DNA of 64,000 bases from Solobacterium sp. (GCA_022486705.1 JAKVKC010000008.1:1-64000), one strand, 5' to 3'. Shown: positions 1-9,167, counted from the first letter of the stretch. Program-made: numbers and translations. The notes: generated by a model from the letters alone, not told the origin.

Positions 1-3000
1 CACTTCAGCAGGGGTATCCTGCGTTCCTTTATCAGGATCTGGTATGGTAATAATGACTGCTTCACTTGCATTTTTTGTGTCAGTTTCTTTATAGCGAATA
101 CAATATGTTCCCTTTGATAATGAAGTTGAGCTGTCTGCACATGTCAGCCAATTGATTCCATCAAGACTATATTCCATAGCGGCAGTTGTATTCATTAACT
201 TGCCATCTGCAACAGTCAGCAAAGCAGGGGCATCCTGTGTTCCTTTATTAGGATCTGATATGGTAATGATAATTGCTTCACTTGCATTTTTCGTGTCAGT
301 TGCTTTGTAGCGGACATAATAAGTTCCTTTTGACAATGGAGTTGATTGATTGTTGCATGCCTTCCATGTCTTTCCGTCAAGACTGTACTCCATTTTATCG
401 GTTGTACCTTTGATCTCATTATTTCCAGCTATGACAACGGGTTCTTCAAGTGCAGTCTTACCAGTTGCATTGATCAGTGTGATGTTGGTGCTGGCTGAAG
501 GCTGCCCTGATATGGTGATCTGTTTAGAACTATTCCGTGTTACAGAAATATTATTGCTAGATATCACGGTGTAATTTTCAGGGAAGTAATAGCCATCATC
601 AGCCGTATACACGATATCTGAAATCTTTGTTCTTGGATCTGTAATTGCAAATATCTGTATATCTGATCCTTTGCTGGTATCTCTTGTCATATTGCGGCCA
701 GCGGTGATTCTTATGCTGTAGGTTGGTATTAAACTGAATGTAACTGTGACAGTTACAGGATATGCAGGCATGGTGAATGTATTATCTGCTACATTTACAG
801 ATGCATATGGGGAAGCAGTCTGCTTAACTGTGACTGTGTCTACGAGATAACCATCAGCTGGTGTTGGAATGATTGTAACAGTTGCATTTGCTGCTTCCTG
901 AATCACTTCTGAATTTCCAGCTTTGACAGTGAAACTGCCATTCTCTGCAGGCACCTTAGTAATGGCATAACTTTCCAATGCAGTATAACTAAGTGTGCCA
1001 GAAGAGGCATTGTTGTAAGAAGATGCAGCATATTTAGCAGACAGGCTATAGACGCCTGCGGTGCTTGGTGTCCAAGCTAAAGTAGCAATGCCATTCTTAT
1101 CTAATGCAGCTGTACCAAGTTCTGCTGCACCATTTTTAAAAGTGATGAACTGATTGGTCAATCCAGCATCTTGTAAATATCCTGTCAGCGATGCGGTTAG
1201 AATAACCTCAGTACCTGCGGCATGTGGGCTTTCAGGATTTGCGGTAAGTGCTAGAGCGGTTTCACGTCCTACTATAGTCATCGTAACATCATTGGAATAA
1301 ATCGTATGAGATACATTCTTGTAATCGTTATAGGCTACAAAGTAGCGAAGCTTATATGTATGGACAGTATCGGGGTTAAGTACAGACTCACCTAGGTTTG
1401 GGACAAAGAATCCTGCCCATTCACCGCTGTCTTGCTGCCATTGCCAGCCCTGATCCGTAATTGTACCGCTGTTTATAGTAACAGTAGGCTTGTATCCTGT
1501 GAAAGCAATCGACGGTTTATAATCCGTACCAGCTATGAAGGTGTCACTTCCAAGGCTGATACTGCCGACGGTAGGCGCAGTATATTCGACAAATGTTACT
1601 GTAATTGTCACTGGATATGCTGGCATGATAAATGTGTTGTTTGTTACTGGAACAATCGTATCTGTATCACCAGTTTTTGTGACGGTAATTTCATCCATTA
1701 CATAACCGGTAGCAGGCGCTGGGGTAATTTCAACAGTTCCTCTTGCTGTTGCACTGTCAACTGCGCTGCCATCTACTGTTACGGTGAAGCTGCCTTGTTC
1801 CTGTGCAGTTGAAGTTGATGTAATTTCGAAAGGTATAGCAGTGAATTGAATTGCTTTAGCAGCCAAATCATATGAACTAGATGGATCGTATATATTTGTG
1901 CTGTAAGTTTCTGTAGTGAATACCGATGGATCATACTTTGCTCTCCACTTGTACCAAGTATCACCAAGTTCAAGCGTTGTATCCCGGTCAGCAGCTGTGT
2001 TCCCTAAGGCACCATGAGATATATAACTTCCATTTTGATAAGTTTTTAAATCACCAATGGCAGTAACGTCACCACCGATAATGGTTACGGTGTTGTCTGT
2101 AGAATTATATCCGCCGCCAATACCTGCGCCACCTGCGCTATTATCCACTATTGGAGATACAGCAGTTATCGTTCCGGCAGTTATCATAATATTTTTGCCA
2201 GCACTGTTTTTACCGCCGCCAATACCTGCGCCACCAATACCGCCTGTTGTATTCAGTGTTCCATTCTTTTTTGTACTGTCTGCGGGAACGCTGATATTCA
2301 GACTATGTGTTCCATTTTCCAAACCCGCATGATATGCACCTGATTTCAAAGTGTTTGCTGAATTATCAGCCAATATAACATTCGTTGTACAGTCACCAGT
2401 AATAGCAAATGCCGCTACATTGCTGGATGATATATTTACGCCATTGAGTGTGATATTCACATCGCCTGTCAAAGCACTTACCACGATATGATCTGCTGTA
2501 GATTCAGTGTTAGTATTACTGACGGTGTAATCACCAGCCTTGGTTATATTTAAAACGTCATCAATATAAGTATATTCGCCGTCTTGACTGGTCTGTAATA
2601 CTGTCAGATCTTTATTTTTGAAAGTGACCGTCACCGTAACTGGATATGCTGGCATGATAAATGTGTTGTTTGTTATTGGAACAATCGTATCTGTATCACC
2701 AGTTTTTGTGACGGTAATTTCATCCATTACATAGCCAACAGCAGGCTCAGGAACAATAGTAATTGATGCACCTTCTACTGCCTTGGATACCTCATAATCA
2801 TCTGACTGAACAGCAAAACTTCCGCTGGCTGTTGTAGCAGACTTGGTGATGACGTAAGTAGGGATAGCAGAAAACTGAATTGCTTGATTAGCTGCATTAT
2901 ATGAATCAGATGTATATGAATTTGTCTTATAACTTTCCGCATTTAAGGCTGATTGCGATCCTGCTGCTCTCCACCTGTACCATGTACCCCCAAGTGTAAG

Positions 3001-6000
3001 CGTAGTATCTCCATTAGCACTCGTGTTTCCCAATGCTCCCTCACTATTATTTTTATTGCCAATTGCAGTAATATCACCGTCTGTGATGGTTATACTGCTG
3101 ACGTTAATAGAACCAGCTCCGCCGCCAATGCCTGCACCGCTACTATAAGTGTCTGTTCCGCCAATTGCAGTGACAGTTCCACCGGAAATCTTGATATTGT
3201 TTCCATTGCCCGCTTCACCATAACCACCGCCGATACCTGCAGCACCTTGTCCACCAGTTGCTTTCACAGTTCCACTAGAAATTGTGATATTACTGCCGGA
3301 CTGATAAGAACCGCCGCCAATACCGGCAGAAAAACTTCCGCCTTTAGCTGTAACTTTAGTCGTTGAACCATCCGTCTGCAGAATAGTGATATTTTCACCT
3401 GATCCTCCCTGACCGCCACCGATACCTGCAGCCAAATATGCACCAGTTGCATTTACAGTGCCGCTCTCAATAGTGATATTTTTGCCAGAAGCTTTATATC
3501 CACCACCAATACCTGCACCACCACAATATGTATCAACATTTCGTCCTGTTGCATTCAGTGTTCCTTTGCCATTAATTATCAATGGACTGATTCCGTTTTC
3601 AAGTCCTGCGTGATCTCCGCCTGCTTTCAGCGTATTAGTGGAACCTTCTGCCAATGTCACTGTTGTTGTGCCAGTGTTGCTGATAATGAAGGATGGACTT
3701 GTACTGCTGTTTTTAGAGTTATCGATTGTCACGTTGTTCAAAATGATTGTGACAGGACCTGCTGTTGTAGGAGCAACATTAATATAATCTGTTGTTGTAT
3801 CAATACCCGAATGCATGCTGATTTCATATGTGCCTTTTTCAGTAATTGTCACCATACCGGGTGAATAGGTATATCCCGTTGCTTTATCTATTATCAAATC
3901 ATGTTTTTCTTTGTAAGTGACCGTTACAGTAACGGGATAATTTGGCATGGTAAAGTATGAATTGAAATCTTCCATACTTACTGTCCGTTCTCCATCAGTC
4001 TCTTTTATTTCAATGCTGTTCAGTTCATAATTCGTATCAGGTGTCCGTATTATATAAACTTTTTCACCTACTGCAGCACTAGACATATTATTAAGAGCAT
4101 TATCGATGTAAACTTGCGTATTAAAGCTTCCGTTAGTTGCTTCAGCTTTAGTAATGTTGTTTCCTGGAACAATACTAATATATGTATACTTTTCAATGCG
4201 ACTAGCATTATAAGGAAATTTTTGACCGGATACAGTATTTTCATGTGCAACAGCAACATAACCTATATAAGAGGATAAGTCTGGTGCAGCGCTCATTGCT
4301 TGTAAATTGCTCTCAACAGTCACAATACCACCAGAAATTGTTATATCACTACCAGTACCTTTATATCCGCCACCAATGCCTCTACCAAAATTTTTGCCCT
4401 TTGCGGTCACAGTCCCGCCAGAAATTGTTATATCACTACCAGTACCTTTAAATCCGCCACCAATGCCTGCACCGCCACCATATGATTCATCGTTTTGGCT
4501 TCCGGTATAGCCTGTTGCAGTTACAGTTCCACCAGTAATGGTGATATTGCTGCCATTACCACCGATGATGGCGTTATTGAGGGGATCTTCTCTAGCAGCT
4601 CCACCGCCAATGCCTGCGCCACCACCTACATCATTGCCACCATCTTTATCTGAAGACTTAGCGTTACCGCTGTGTGCATTCACAATTCCACCGGAAATGG
4701 TAATATTGCTGCCATCACCACCGTAACCGCCACCAATACCTGCACCGCTGCCGCTTCCAGATGATAAAGCATCCCCGCCGTTTGCATCCACTGTTCCGCC
4801 ATTTATCTTAATTGTGTCTGCTGATCCAAACCTGCCGCCGCCAATACCAGCACCCCATCTTAAACTTTTTGCTTTTACAATTCCGCCATTAATTGTGATG
4901 TTATTTCCGGATGCATACGCGCCACCGCCGATACCTGCCCCATCATTAGAACTTATCGCATTCACAGTTCCAGTGAAAATGGTGATATTGCTGCCAGGTT
5001 CAATCCAGTTGCCACCGATACCTGCAGCATATACACCGCCAGTTGCAGTCAGTGTTCCGTCTCCATTGATTGTCAGTGGATGTTCACCATTATGTAAGCC
5101 GGCTCTTGTTACACCAGACAGTAAAGTGTTAGTACCAATCAATGTGATATTTGTCGTGCAATCAGATTCAATTGAAAATGCTGCTACTCCTGGCTTGCTT
5201 CCCCCACCGTCTTCGGTAGCACCCAAGTCTTCTCCAGTGTTTCCCACATTGATATTCACTCCATCAAGTGTGATGTTAACTATAACATCTGTTGCAGTTT
5301 GATCTCCGGCAGCAGCTGTTACCTCAATTCGATCTGCTACTGTAGTTGCACCAGCGGTCTTCATGCTGACAGTATAGGTTCCTGCATTGGCAAAAGTTAG
5401 AATGTTGTCTGCATAAGTTGGAGCTGTGCTGCCTTCTGCAGTGATTACAGAAAAGTCACCATATTCGACGGCTTCCAATGGTTCTGATGGATCGGGCATT
5501 GCTGCGGCAGCCGTATTATAGATATCCTGTTCAATTGCATATGCAGCAGCTACAGCTTCTTCACTCTTGTCTTTATCAGAGAGCGCAGTATAAAGATCAT
5601 CTGCAGCAATCACAGGTGCCATTGCTGCATCAGCCGCATTAGAGAGATCTTCATTTTTTGAATCAGCAGCCCAAGCTGTTACTGCAGAAATAATTGTTCC
5701 TTTATTCAAAGACTTGACTGCTGCAATATAAGTTTTTGCATTATCAGAGAGAACTGCAGTATTATCTTCTTCTACTTTCACTGCAACGCTTGGCATCACT
5801 GTGCCATCTGCCAGTATATATGCTGATTCAGCTAAGACAGCAGTGAATGTATAGGTGCCGGCAGTATTTGCATCATAATCCGCACAATTCCATGTCACTG
5901 CAGGAGCAGGATCAATTGCCGCTGCAGATGCATTGTTTGCAGGGAGCGTTGCTGGAAGTCCTATCTCGTTTTGAGTAGTTCCTACTGCAACTGTATATTC

Positions 6001-6363
6001 AGTCTTGGTCAGTTCTGCAAATGAGGTGATGGCTTCTGCAACATGGTATATTCCATCTTTTGTTCCACTCGCTGTACCTGCATAGGCAATCGTATAATCA
6101 TAATTACCGGATGCAGTAACAGTAAAGGAATATGGCGCCGCCTGCTTTTCTGCATTATTAAACTTAACTGAGGATACTGTATATCCTTCAGATGATGAAA
6201 CTTGCAGATCCACAGTGTAAATCCCAGCTGAATAGCTGGTACTTCCTGTTACTGTTACAGGTTCATTGGCTGCTTTCACGGTTGTTCCCATATACACGGG
6301 CGCCAGTCCTAAAAACAATCCAATACACAAAAATACATTTAAGATTCTTCCTTTTCTGAACAT
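1..6363 (-). CDS. Giant secreted surface protein (beta-helix, InlB-like and 72-residue repeats), C-terminus beyond window
   Basis: The frame is open from ATG 6363 to base 1 (2,121 codons) with no stop, so the C-terminus and any anchor lie outside the window. Ribosome site GGAGG stands 7 bases before the ATG. Residues 1-25 form a signal peptide (basic MFRKGR, then a hydrophobic run). Three glycine-rich blocks (about 362-685, 865-1110 and 1299-1430) repeat NITISGGTVTA and GAGIGGG every 20-30 residues, as in right-handed beta-helix or carbohydrate-binding cell-surface proteins. Each block is followed by an InlB/Flg_new-like module ending MPAYPVTVTVTF (near 805, 1240 and 1585, with a fourth near 1870). 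LGxTWYxWRA motifs follow blocks 2 and 3, and an Ig-like stretch lies near 1700-1730. The last 130 residues carry 72-residue tandem repeats (MEYSLDG..W). It is probably an adhesin or matrix-binding protein; the ligand is unknown. It lies downstream of a LytTR two-component system and probably under its control. Confidence 0.88.
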   Translation of the reverse strand, partial: MFRKGRILNVFLCIGLFLGLAPVYMGTTVKAANEPVTVTGSTSYSAGIYTVDLQVSSSEGYTVSSVKFNNAEKQAAPYSFTVTASGNYDYTIAYAGTASGTKDGIYHVAEAITSFAELTKTEYTVAVGTTQNEIGLPATLPANNASAAAIDPAPAVTWNCADYDANTAGTYTFTAVLAESAYILADGTVMPSVAVKVEEDNTAVLSDNAKTYIAAVKSLNKGTIISAVTAWAADSKNEDLSNAADAAMAPVIAADDLYTALSDKDKSEEAVAAAYAIEQDIYNTAAAAMPDPSEPLEAVEYGDFSVITAEGSTAPTYADNILTFANAGTYTVSMKTAGATTVADRIEVTAAAGDQTATDVIVNITLDGVNINVGNTGEDLGATEDGGGSKPGVAAFSIESDCTTNITLIGTNTLLSGVTRAGLHNGEHPLTINGDGTLTATGGVYAAGIGGNWIEPGSNITIFTGTVNAISSNDGAGIGGGAYASGNNITINGGIVKAKSLRWGAGIGGGRFGSADTIKINGGTVDANGGDALSSGSGSGAGIGGGYGGDGSNITISGGIVNAHSGNAKSSDKDGGNDVGGGAGIGGGAAREDPLNNAIIGGNGSNITITGGTVTATGYTGSQNDESYGGGAGIGGGFKGTGSDITISGGTVTAKGKNFGRGIGGGYKGTGSDITISGGIVTVESNLQAMSAAPDLSSYIGYVAVAHENTVSGQKFPYNASRIEKYTYISIVPGNNITKAEATNGSFNTQVYIDNALNNMSSAAVGEKVYIIRTPDTNYELNSIEIKETDGERTVSMEDFNSYFTMPNYPVTVTVTYKEKHDLIIDKATGYTYSPGMVTITEKGTYEISMHSGIDTTTDYINVAPTTAGPVTIILNNVTIDNSKNSSTSPSFIISNTGTTTVTLAEGSTNTLKAGGDHAGLENGISPLIINGKGTLNATGRNVDTYCGGAGIGGGYKASGKNITIESGTVNATGAYLAAGIGGGQGGSGENITILQTDGSTTKVTAKGGSFSAGIGGGSYQSGSNITISSGTVKATGGQGAAGIGGGYGEAGNGNNIKISGGTVTAIGGTDTYSSGAGIGGGAGSINVSSITITDGDITAIGNKNNSEGALGNTSANGDTTLTLGGTWYRWRAAGSQSALNAESYKTNSYTSDSYNAANQAIQFSAIPTYVITKSATTASGSFAVQSDDYEVSKAVEGASITIVPEPAVGYVMDEITVTKTGDTDTIVPITNNTFIMPAYPVTVTVTFKNKDLTVLQTSQDGEYTYIDDVLNITKAGDYTVSNTNTESTADHIVVSALTGDVNITLNGVNISSSNVAAFAITGDCTTNVILADNSANTLKSGAYHAGLENGTHSLNISVPADSTKKNGTLNTTGGIGGAGIGGGKNSAGKNIMITAGTITAVSPIVDNSAGGAGIGGGYNSTDNTVTIIGGDVTAIGDLKTYQNGSYISHGALGNTAADRDTTLELGDTWYKWRAKYDPSVFTTETYSTNIYDPSSSYDLAAKAIQFTAIPFEITSTSTAQEQGSFTVTVDGSAVDSATARGTVEITPAPATGYVMDEITVTKTGDTDTIVPVTNNTFIMPAYPVTITVTFVEYTAPTVGSISLGSDTFIAGTDYKPSIAFTGYKPTVTINSGTITDQGWQWQQDSGEWAGFFVPNLGESVLNPDTVHTYKLRYFVAYNDYKNVSHTIYSNDVTMTIVGRETALALTANPESPHAAGTEVILTASLTGYLQDAGLTNQFITFKNGAAELGTAALDKNGIATLAWTPSTAGVYSLSAKYAASSYNNASSGTLSYTALESYAITKVPAENGSFTVKAGNSEVIQEAANATVTIIPTPADGYLVDTVTVKQTASPYASVNVADNTFTMPAYPVTVTVTFSLIPTYSIRITAGRNMTRDTSKGSDIQIFAITDPRTKISDIVYTADDGYYFPENYTVISSNNISVTRNSSKQITISGQPSASTNITLINATGKTALEEPVVIAGNNEIKGTTDKMEYSLDGKTWKACNNQSTPLSKGTYYVRYKATDTKNASEAIIITISDPNKGTQDAPALLTVADGKLMNTTAAMEYSLDGINWLTCADSSTSLSKGTYCIRYKETDTKNASEAVIITIPDPDKGTQDTPAEV

Positions 6364-6412
6364 AGTTCTTTCCTCCGTTTTTAAATGATATAGATACGAA
6401 TATTTCTTATTT

Positions 6413-6483
6413 ATTCATATCATGAGAGAAGAGGGAAGAACCAATTCTGCCGCCAAACGGCCTTTTTCTGCCGTGAAACGACC
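6413..6483 (-). promoter_or_regulatory. Candidate LytTR-regulator operator and promoter of the giant surface protein
   Basis: Two near-identical 16-mers, CTGCCGCCAAACGGCC (6447-6462) and CTGCCGTGAAACGACC (6468-6483), start exactly 21 bp apart, two helical turns. Read on the minus strand they contain CCGTTTGG and TCGTTTCA, resembling the C-GTT core of AgrA/LytTR half-sites, which are known direct repeats with a 12-13 bp spacer. They lie upstream of a weak promoter candidate (TTCTTC at 6440-6435, 16 bases, TATGAA at 6418-6413) that would serve the surface gene. The repeats are seen; the regulator assignment is inferred from the adjacent AgrA-like gene. Confidence 0.5.
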
Positions 6484-6510
6484 TTATCAATATCCTAATT
6501 TGAGTATTTC

Positions 6511-6548
6511 ATCATAAAACTGCATCCAGTTTAGACAACTGAATGCAG
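6511..6548 (-). terminator. Rho-independent terminator after the histidine kinase
   Basis: On the minus strand the stem CTGCATTCAGTT pairs with AACTGGATGCAG (one internal mismatch) and is followed by TTTTAT. It ends the LytTR/kinase operon and separates it from the surface-protein promoter. Confidence 0.75.
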
Positions 6549-6555
6549 AAGTGTT

Positions 6556-7821
6556 TTATGCATGCATAGGAATGATGATCCTGGCAATGAAGGTGTTTCC
6601 TGATTGGCTGAAGGAGAGAATGCCATTGTATTTCTGGACGGCAGCTTTAATGCTTCGAGTACCTGTGCCTCCGCCAGGACGATGGGAGACAGGAAGACCA
6701 TTGTGGAACTCGGCTGTATCTGGTGAAGAATTGGTCAGTTCGATCAGAAGACTGCCATCTTCGATCTTGCTTGAAAAGGATAGAAAACCATCCTTGCTTT
6801 TTGAAGCTGCGTGGACAGCATTTTCAAATAGATTGCCAAGCATACCGCCAAGATCTGCGGCATCTATGTTCAGTACTGATGGAAGAACGGCATCTGCATG
6901 AAAGGTGATATGATCCTCCTGACAGCGCTTTTCATAGATCCTTAATACAGCATTTACAGTAGGCTCCATGCAGTATTGCTTAAGAGCACCTTCGGCAAGA
7001 ACAGCTTCGTGATGCTGGAGATACTGAATAGCGGATGCAGTATCATTGTTCTCTAAGTACTCTAAGACGATGCTGTCATGATGTCTTTGATCATGGCGAT
7101 TCTCCGCAGCGGTATCAAGATAGGACTGATAATGAGCAATCTCCTGGCTCAGCAGTTCAGTGCGAATATTCTGCCGGGAAAGGAAACTGATCCTTTTCAG
7201 ATTCTTATACAGTACATATAAGTACAGAAAGAAAGCAGTTTCTGCAGCAATCATCAGTATCGTACAGTAGATCGGATGAAGATGAAAACTGTCGTGCGGA
7301 TAGACCGGAATGATATTGACAATGGCCAGCGTCAGCAGCGGCAGTGCCATCAAAGAGAGAATGCCATCTTCGATCGTATCTGCTAAGAAGCGCAGAGGCT
7401 TTGCCCACCAATGTGCCGCAATGAGGAACAGCAGGGGACATACGATCAGTTCCATGATGATCATATCGGCATAGGAGAGATGGAGCAGTGTCCGTATCAG
7501 ATTCAGCAGCACGGATACAATTGTCACAACGCCGCTCTGGGCTAACAGAAGGAAGATCGTTTTGCTGAGAGTATCGGTCGTAAAGATCACGGCAAACAAT
7601 GTACCGAAAGCTAAAATGATCCAAGAGAACTTTGAATATGCATCATAGCCTAACGTGACGATCAGATAGGCAGGTAGGAAAAGCGAATAGACAGTATACA
7701 GGATGATGCCCCAGGCTGCTGAACGTTTGGAACGATAGCCAAGAACGAGACGGAACAGCAGGGAAGCAAATCCTGGAATAAAGAATTTCAGCACATAATA
7801 GATCAATTGAGAGATGGGCAT
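6556..7821 (-). CDS. AgrC/BlpH-like GHKL sensor histidine kinase
   Basis: A 421-residue membrane sensor kinase. The first 205 residues hold about six hydrophobic helices, as in peptide-sensing kinases of the AgrC (HPK10) class. A short helix leads to RHDQRHH with probable phosphorylated His243, then the ATP-binding domain with NLFENAVHAA (330-339) and a GGGTGTRSI glycine box near 385. Its ATG overlaps the stop of the upstream regulator by one base (TAATG), so the two are translationally coupled. AgrC-class kinases usually sense peptides, but no agrB or agrD-like gene is nearby, so the ligand may be made elsewhere, come from another species, or be something else. The likely target is the surface protein immediately downstream. 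Confidence 0.87.
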   Translation of the reverse strand: MPISQLIYYVLKFFIPGFASLLFRLVLGYRSKRSAAWGIILYTVYSLFLPAYLIVTLGYDAYSKFSWIILAFGTLFAVIFTTDTLSKTIFLLLAQSGVVTIVSVLLNLIRTLLHLSYADMIIMELIVCPLLFLIAAHWWAKPLRFLADTIEDGILSLMALPLLTLAIVNIIPVYPHDSFHLHPIYCTILMIAAETAFFLYLYVLYKNLKRISFLSRQNIRTELLSQEIAHYQSYLDTAAENRHDQRHHDSIVLEYLENNDTASAIQYLQHHEAVLAEGALKQYCMEPTVNAVLRIYEKRCQEDHITFHADAVLPSVLNIDAADLGGMLGNLFENAVHAASKSKDGFLSFSSKIEDGSLLIELTNSSPDTAEFHNGLPVSHRPGGGTGTRSIKAAVQKYNGILSFSQSGNTFIARIIIPMHA

Positions 7822-8558
7822 TATGTGTCCTTCTTTCTGAAGCGGTATGACATATACTGCTCCTGGATCCGATGATAGCTGCCATGCGGGATCGGTATCT
7901 TTTTCCCAGAATGCATCAGGATATTTTTCTGATCTAAAGCAGCGATCTCTTTGAGATTTACAATAAAGCCCCGGTAGGGAACAATAAACTGCTCTGGCAT
8001 GATCGCTTCCAATTCTTCAGCTAATTTGCTGATTGATCGCCGCTGTTCTGTATAGACAGCGTGCGAAGTGTGGATTACTTGAATATGGTCGATAGATTCT
8101 ATATATTCAATGTCTCTGACATCTAAGATCCGTATGCCGCCGTCTTCTCCGCGGATACTGAATTCAATGCGTTCATTCTGCTTGATATTCTTGATCGAAC
8201 GGTCCATTGCTTCCTCAAAAGCAGCATTGCTGAAGGGCTTGATCAGATAATGAGCGGCTCCTATTGCAAAGGCATTTACCGCATAGTCAGAACTGCTTGT
8301 TACATAAATGATCTGCGCAGCTTGATCCTGTTCTCTTAAGTGCCTGCCGACTTCAATGCCTGACATCATCGGCATGATAATATCCAAAAGATACAGATCA
8401 AAAGCCATCTGATCGCTGGCCAGCAGCAGTGCATCAGGATGACTGTAGGAAGTGATATGTACATCCAAAGTGTGTTTCTGGGCATACGCTTCTGTTTGAT
8501 CCAGGATTTTTTTAAGCTCTTCTGGAGAATCATCGCAGATGGCAATCTTCAGTTTCAT
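7821..8558 (-). CDS. LytTR-family (AgrA-like) response regulator
   Basis: A 245-residue regulator with an N-terminal receiver domain: acidic pocket CDD at 8-10, phospho-acceptor Asp59 in LLDIIMP, and the conserved Lys in YLIKPF near 109. The second half (about 140-240) is a LytTR DNA-binding domain with the typical YIESIDHIQVIH and FIVPYRGFIVNL segments. LytTR proteins bind two direct repeats about two helical turns apart, which fits the repeats at 6447-6483. It is the first gene of the operon, with GGGGGAGA before the ATG. The family assignment is firm; the target is inferred. Confidence 0.88.
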   Translation of the reverse strand: MKLKIAICDDSPEELKKILDQTEAYAQKHTLDVHITSYSHPDALLLASDQMAFDLYLLDIIMPMMSGIEVGRHLREQDQAAQIIYVTSSSDYAVNAFAIGAAHYLIKPFSNAAFEEAMDRSIKNIKQNERIEFSIRGEDGGIRILDVRDIEYIESIDHIQVIHTSHAVYTEQRRSISKLAEELEAIMPEQFIVPYRGFIVNLKEIAALDQKNILMHSGKKIPIPHGSYHRIQEQYMSYRFRKKDT

Positions 8559-8592
8559 TTTTGTCTCCCCCGAGAATGATAAGTACTTTACT

Positions 8593-8633
8593 GATTACAG
8601 TAATCTTACTACAAGCAGAGATAGAATTGTCAA
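8593..8633 (-). promoter_or_regulatory. Promoter with palindrome upstream of the LytTR two-component operon
   Basis: On the minus strand a perfect TTGACA (8633-8628) is followed after 16-19 bases by TAGTAA or TAAGAT. Immediately after lies the perfect 13-bp inverted repeat GATTACTGTAATC (8605-8593), placed over or just past the start site, where a repressor could act. The exact -10 is uncertain. Confidence 0.45.
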
Positions 8634-8836
8634 ATGCATGCAGGGAGACATGGATTATTGCAGTAAAAAACAAAATGATATACTGAACTCAGATATACAG
8701 ATATTTCATTGGACCATTCTTTGCAAAGATCTCATGACAAGGAACAATAAAATGATCGCAGCGTACGAAAAGATTAAACGGGAATCATCTATACATTGCG
8801 ATGCTTCGGGCAAAAGTGAAAAGGGGGAATGAACGT

Positions 8837-9100
8837 ATGTTTGCATTATTATTTAAGACGCAGGTACTGCAGACAGGGGACAGCCGTTTGGCTGCCTTAT
8901 GTATGGCAAAGTTCAAAGAAGATAATATACCATACACGATCCAGCTTGATGATCTCAATCATCAAGGAGGTTTCAATGATGTATCAATCATCAAACCGCA
9001 TACAGCTTATAAAGAGATACAGACAGTGTATGTTTCAGAAAAATATAAAGAAAGAGCACTTCATATTGTCCAAGAGATCAAACGGAAGAGAGAAGAATAA
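8837..9100 (+). CDS. Small cytosolic protein, possibly DUF2007-like
   Basis: An 87-residue protein starting MFALLFKTQV. The start at 8837 is chosen over the longer frame because AGGGGGA stands about 9 bases upstream. It has no membrane segment. The pattern of an early strand, a helix with ALCMAKFKEDNIPYTI, and a late VYVSEKYKERALHIV strand-helix resembles the small ferredoxin-like DUF2007 family of putative signalling proteins, but the similarity is weak and read by eye. It is followed by its own terminator and stands between two two-component systems. No function is assigned. Confidence 0.6.
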   Translation: MFALLFKTQVLQTGDSRLAALCMAKFKEDNIPYTIQLDDLNHQGGFNDVSIIKPHTAYKEIQTVYVSEKYKERALHIVQEIKRKREE

Positions 9101-9129
9101 AGAGTGCCTTATAGAGAAGAAAATGAACT

Positions 9130-9166
9130 GCATTGTTTTGCTGCAAATAGCAGACAATGCTTTTTT
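9130..9166 (+). terminator. Rho-independent terminator after the small protein gene
   Basis: The stem GCATTGT/ACAATGC is extended by TGCT/AGCA across a small bulge, with a short loop, then six T residues. Confidence 0.75.
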
Positions 9167-9167
9167 G

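Noticed and set aside
2200-5050. Regularly repeated GCCGCCAATACCTGC-like units that could look like a CRISPR array
   Set aside because: Units are coding, stay in frame, vary in spacing and encode GAGIGGG; there is no constant repeat/spacer structure or cas gene.
1432-5302. Several plus-strand ORFs of 60-160 codons over the surface gene, rich in Pro, Ser or Cys
   Set aside because: They are antisense shadows of the Gly-Ile-Gly-Gly repeats in the continuous minus-strand frame; none has a ribosome site and domain logic is absent.
7205-7885. Minus-strand ORFs of 80-139 codons inside the AgrC-like kinase gene
   Set aside because: Out-of-frame shadows of the kinase gene with no start signals.
8539-8832. 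97-codon plus-strand ORF before the small protein gene
   Set aside because: It begins on the antisense of the LytTR regulator start and covers that operon's promoter; no ribosome site and no family resemblance.
8559-8836. Search for an agrD-like autoinducer peptide gene beside the AgrCA-like pair
   Set aside because: No short ORF with an amphipathic leader, a Cys-containing core and an acidic tail plus ribosome site was found here or in 6364-6555.
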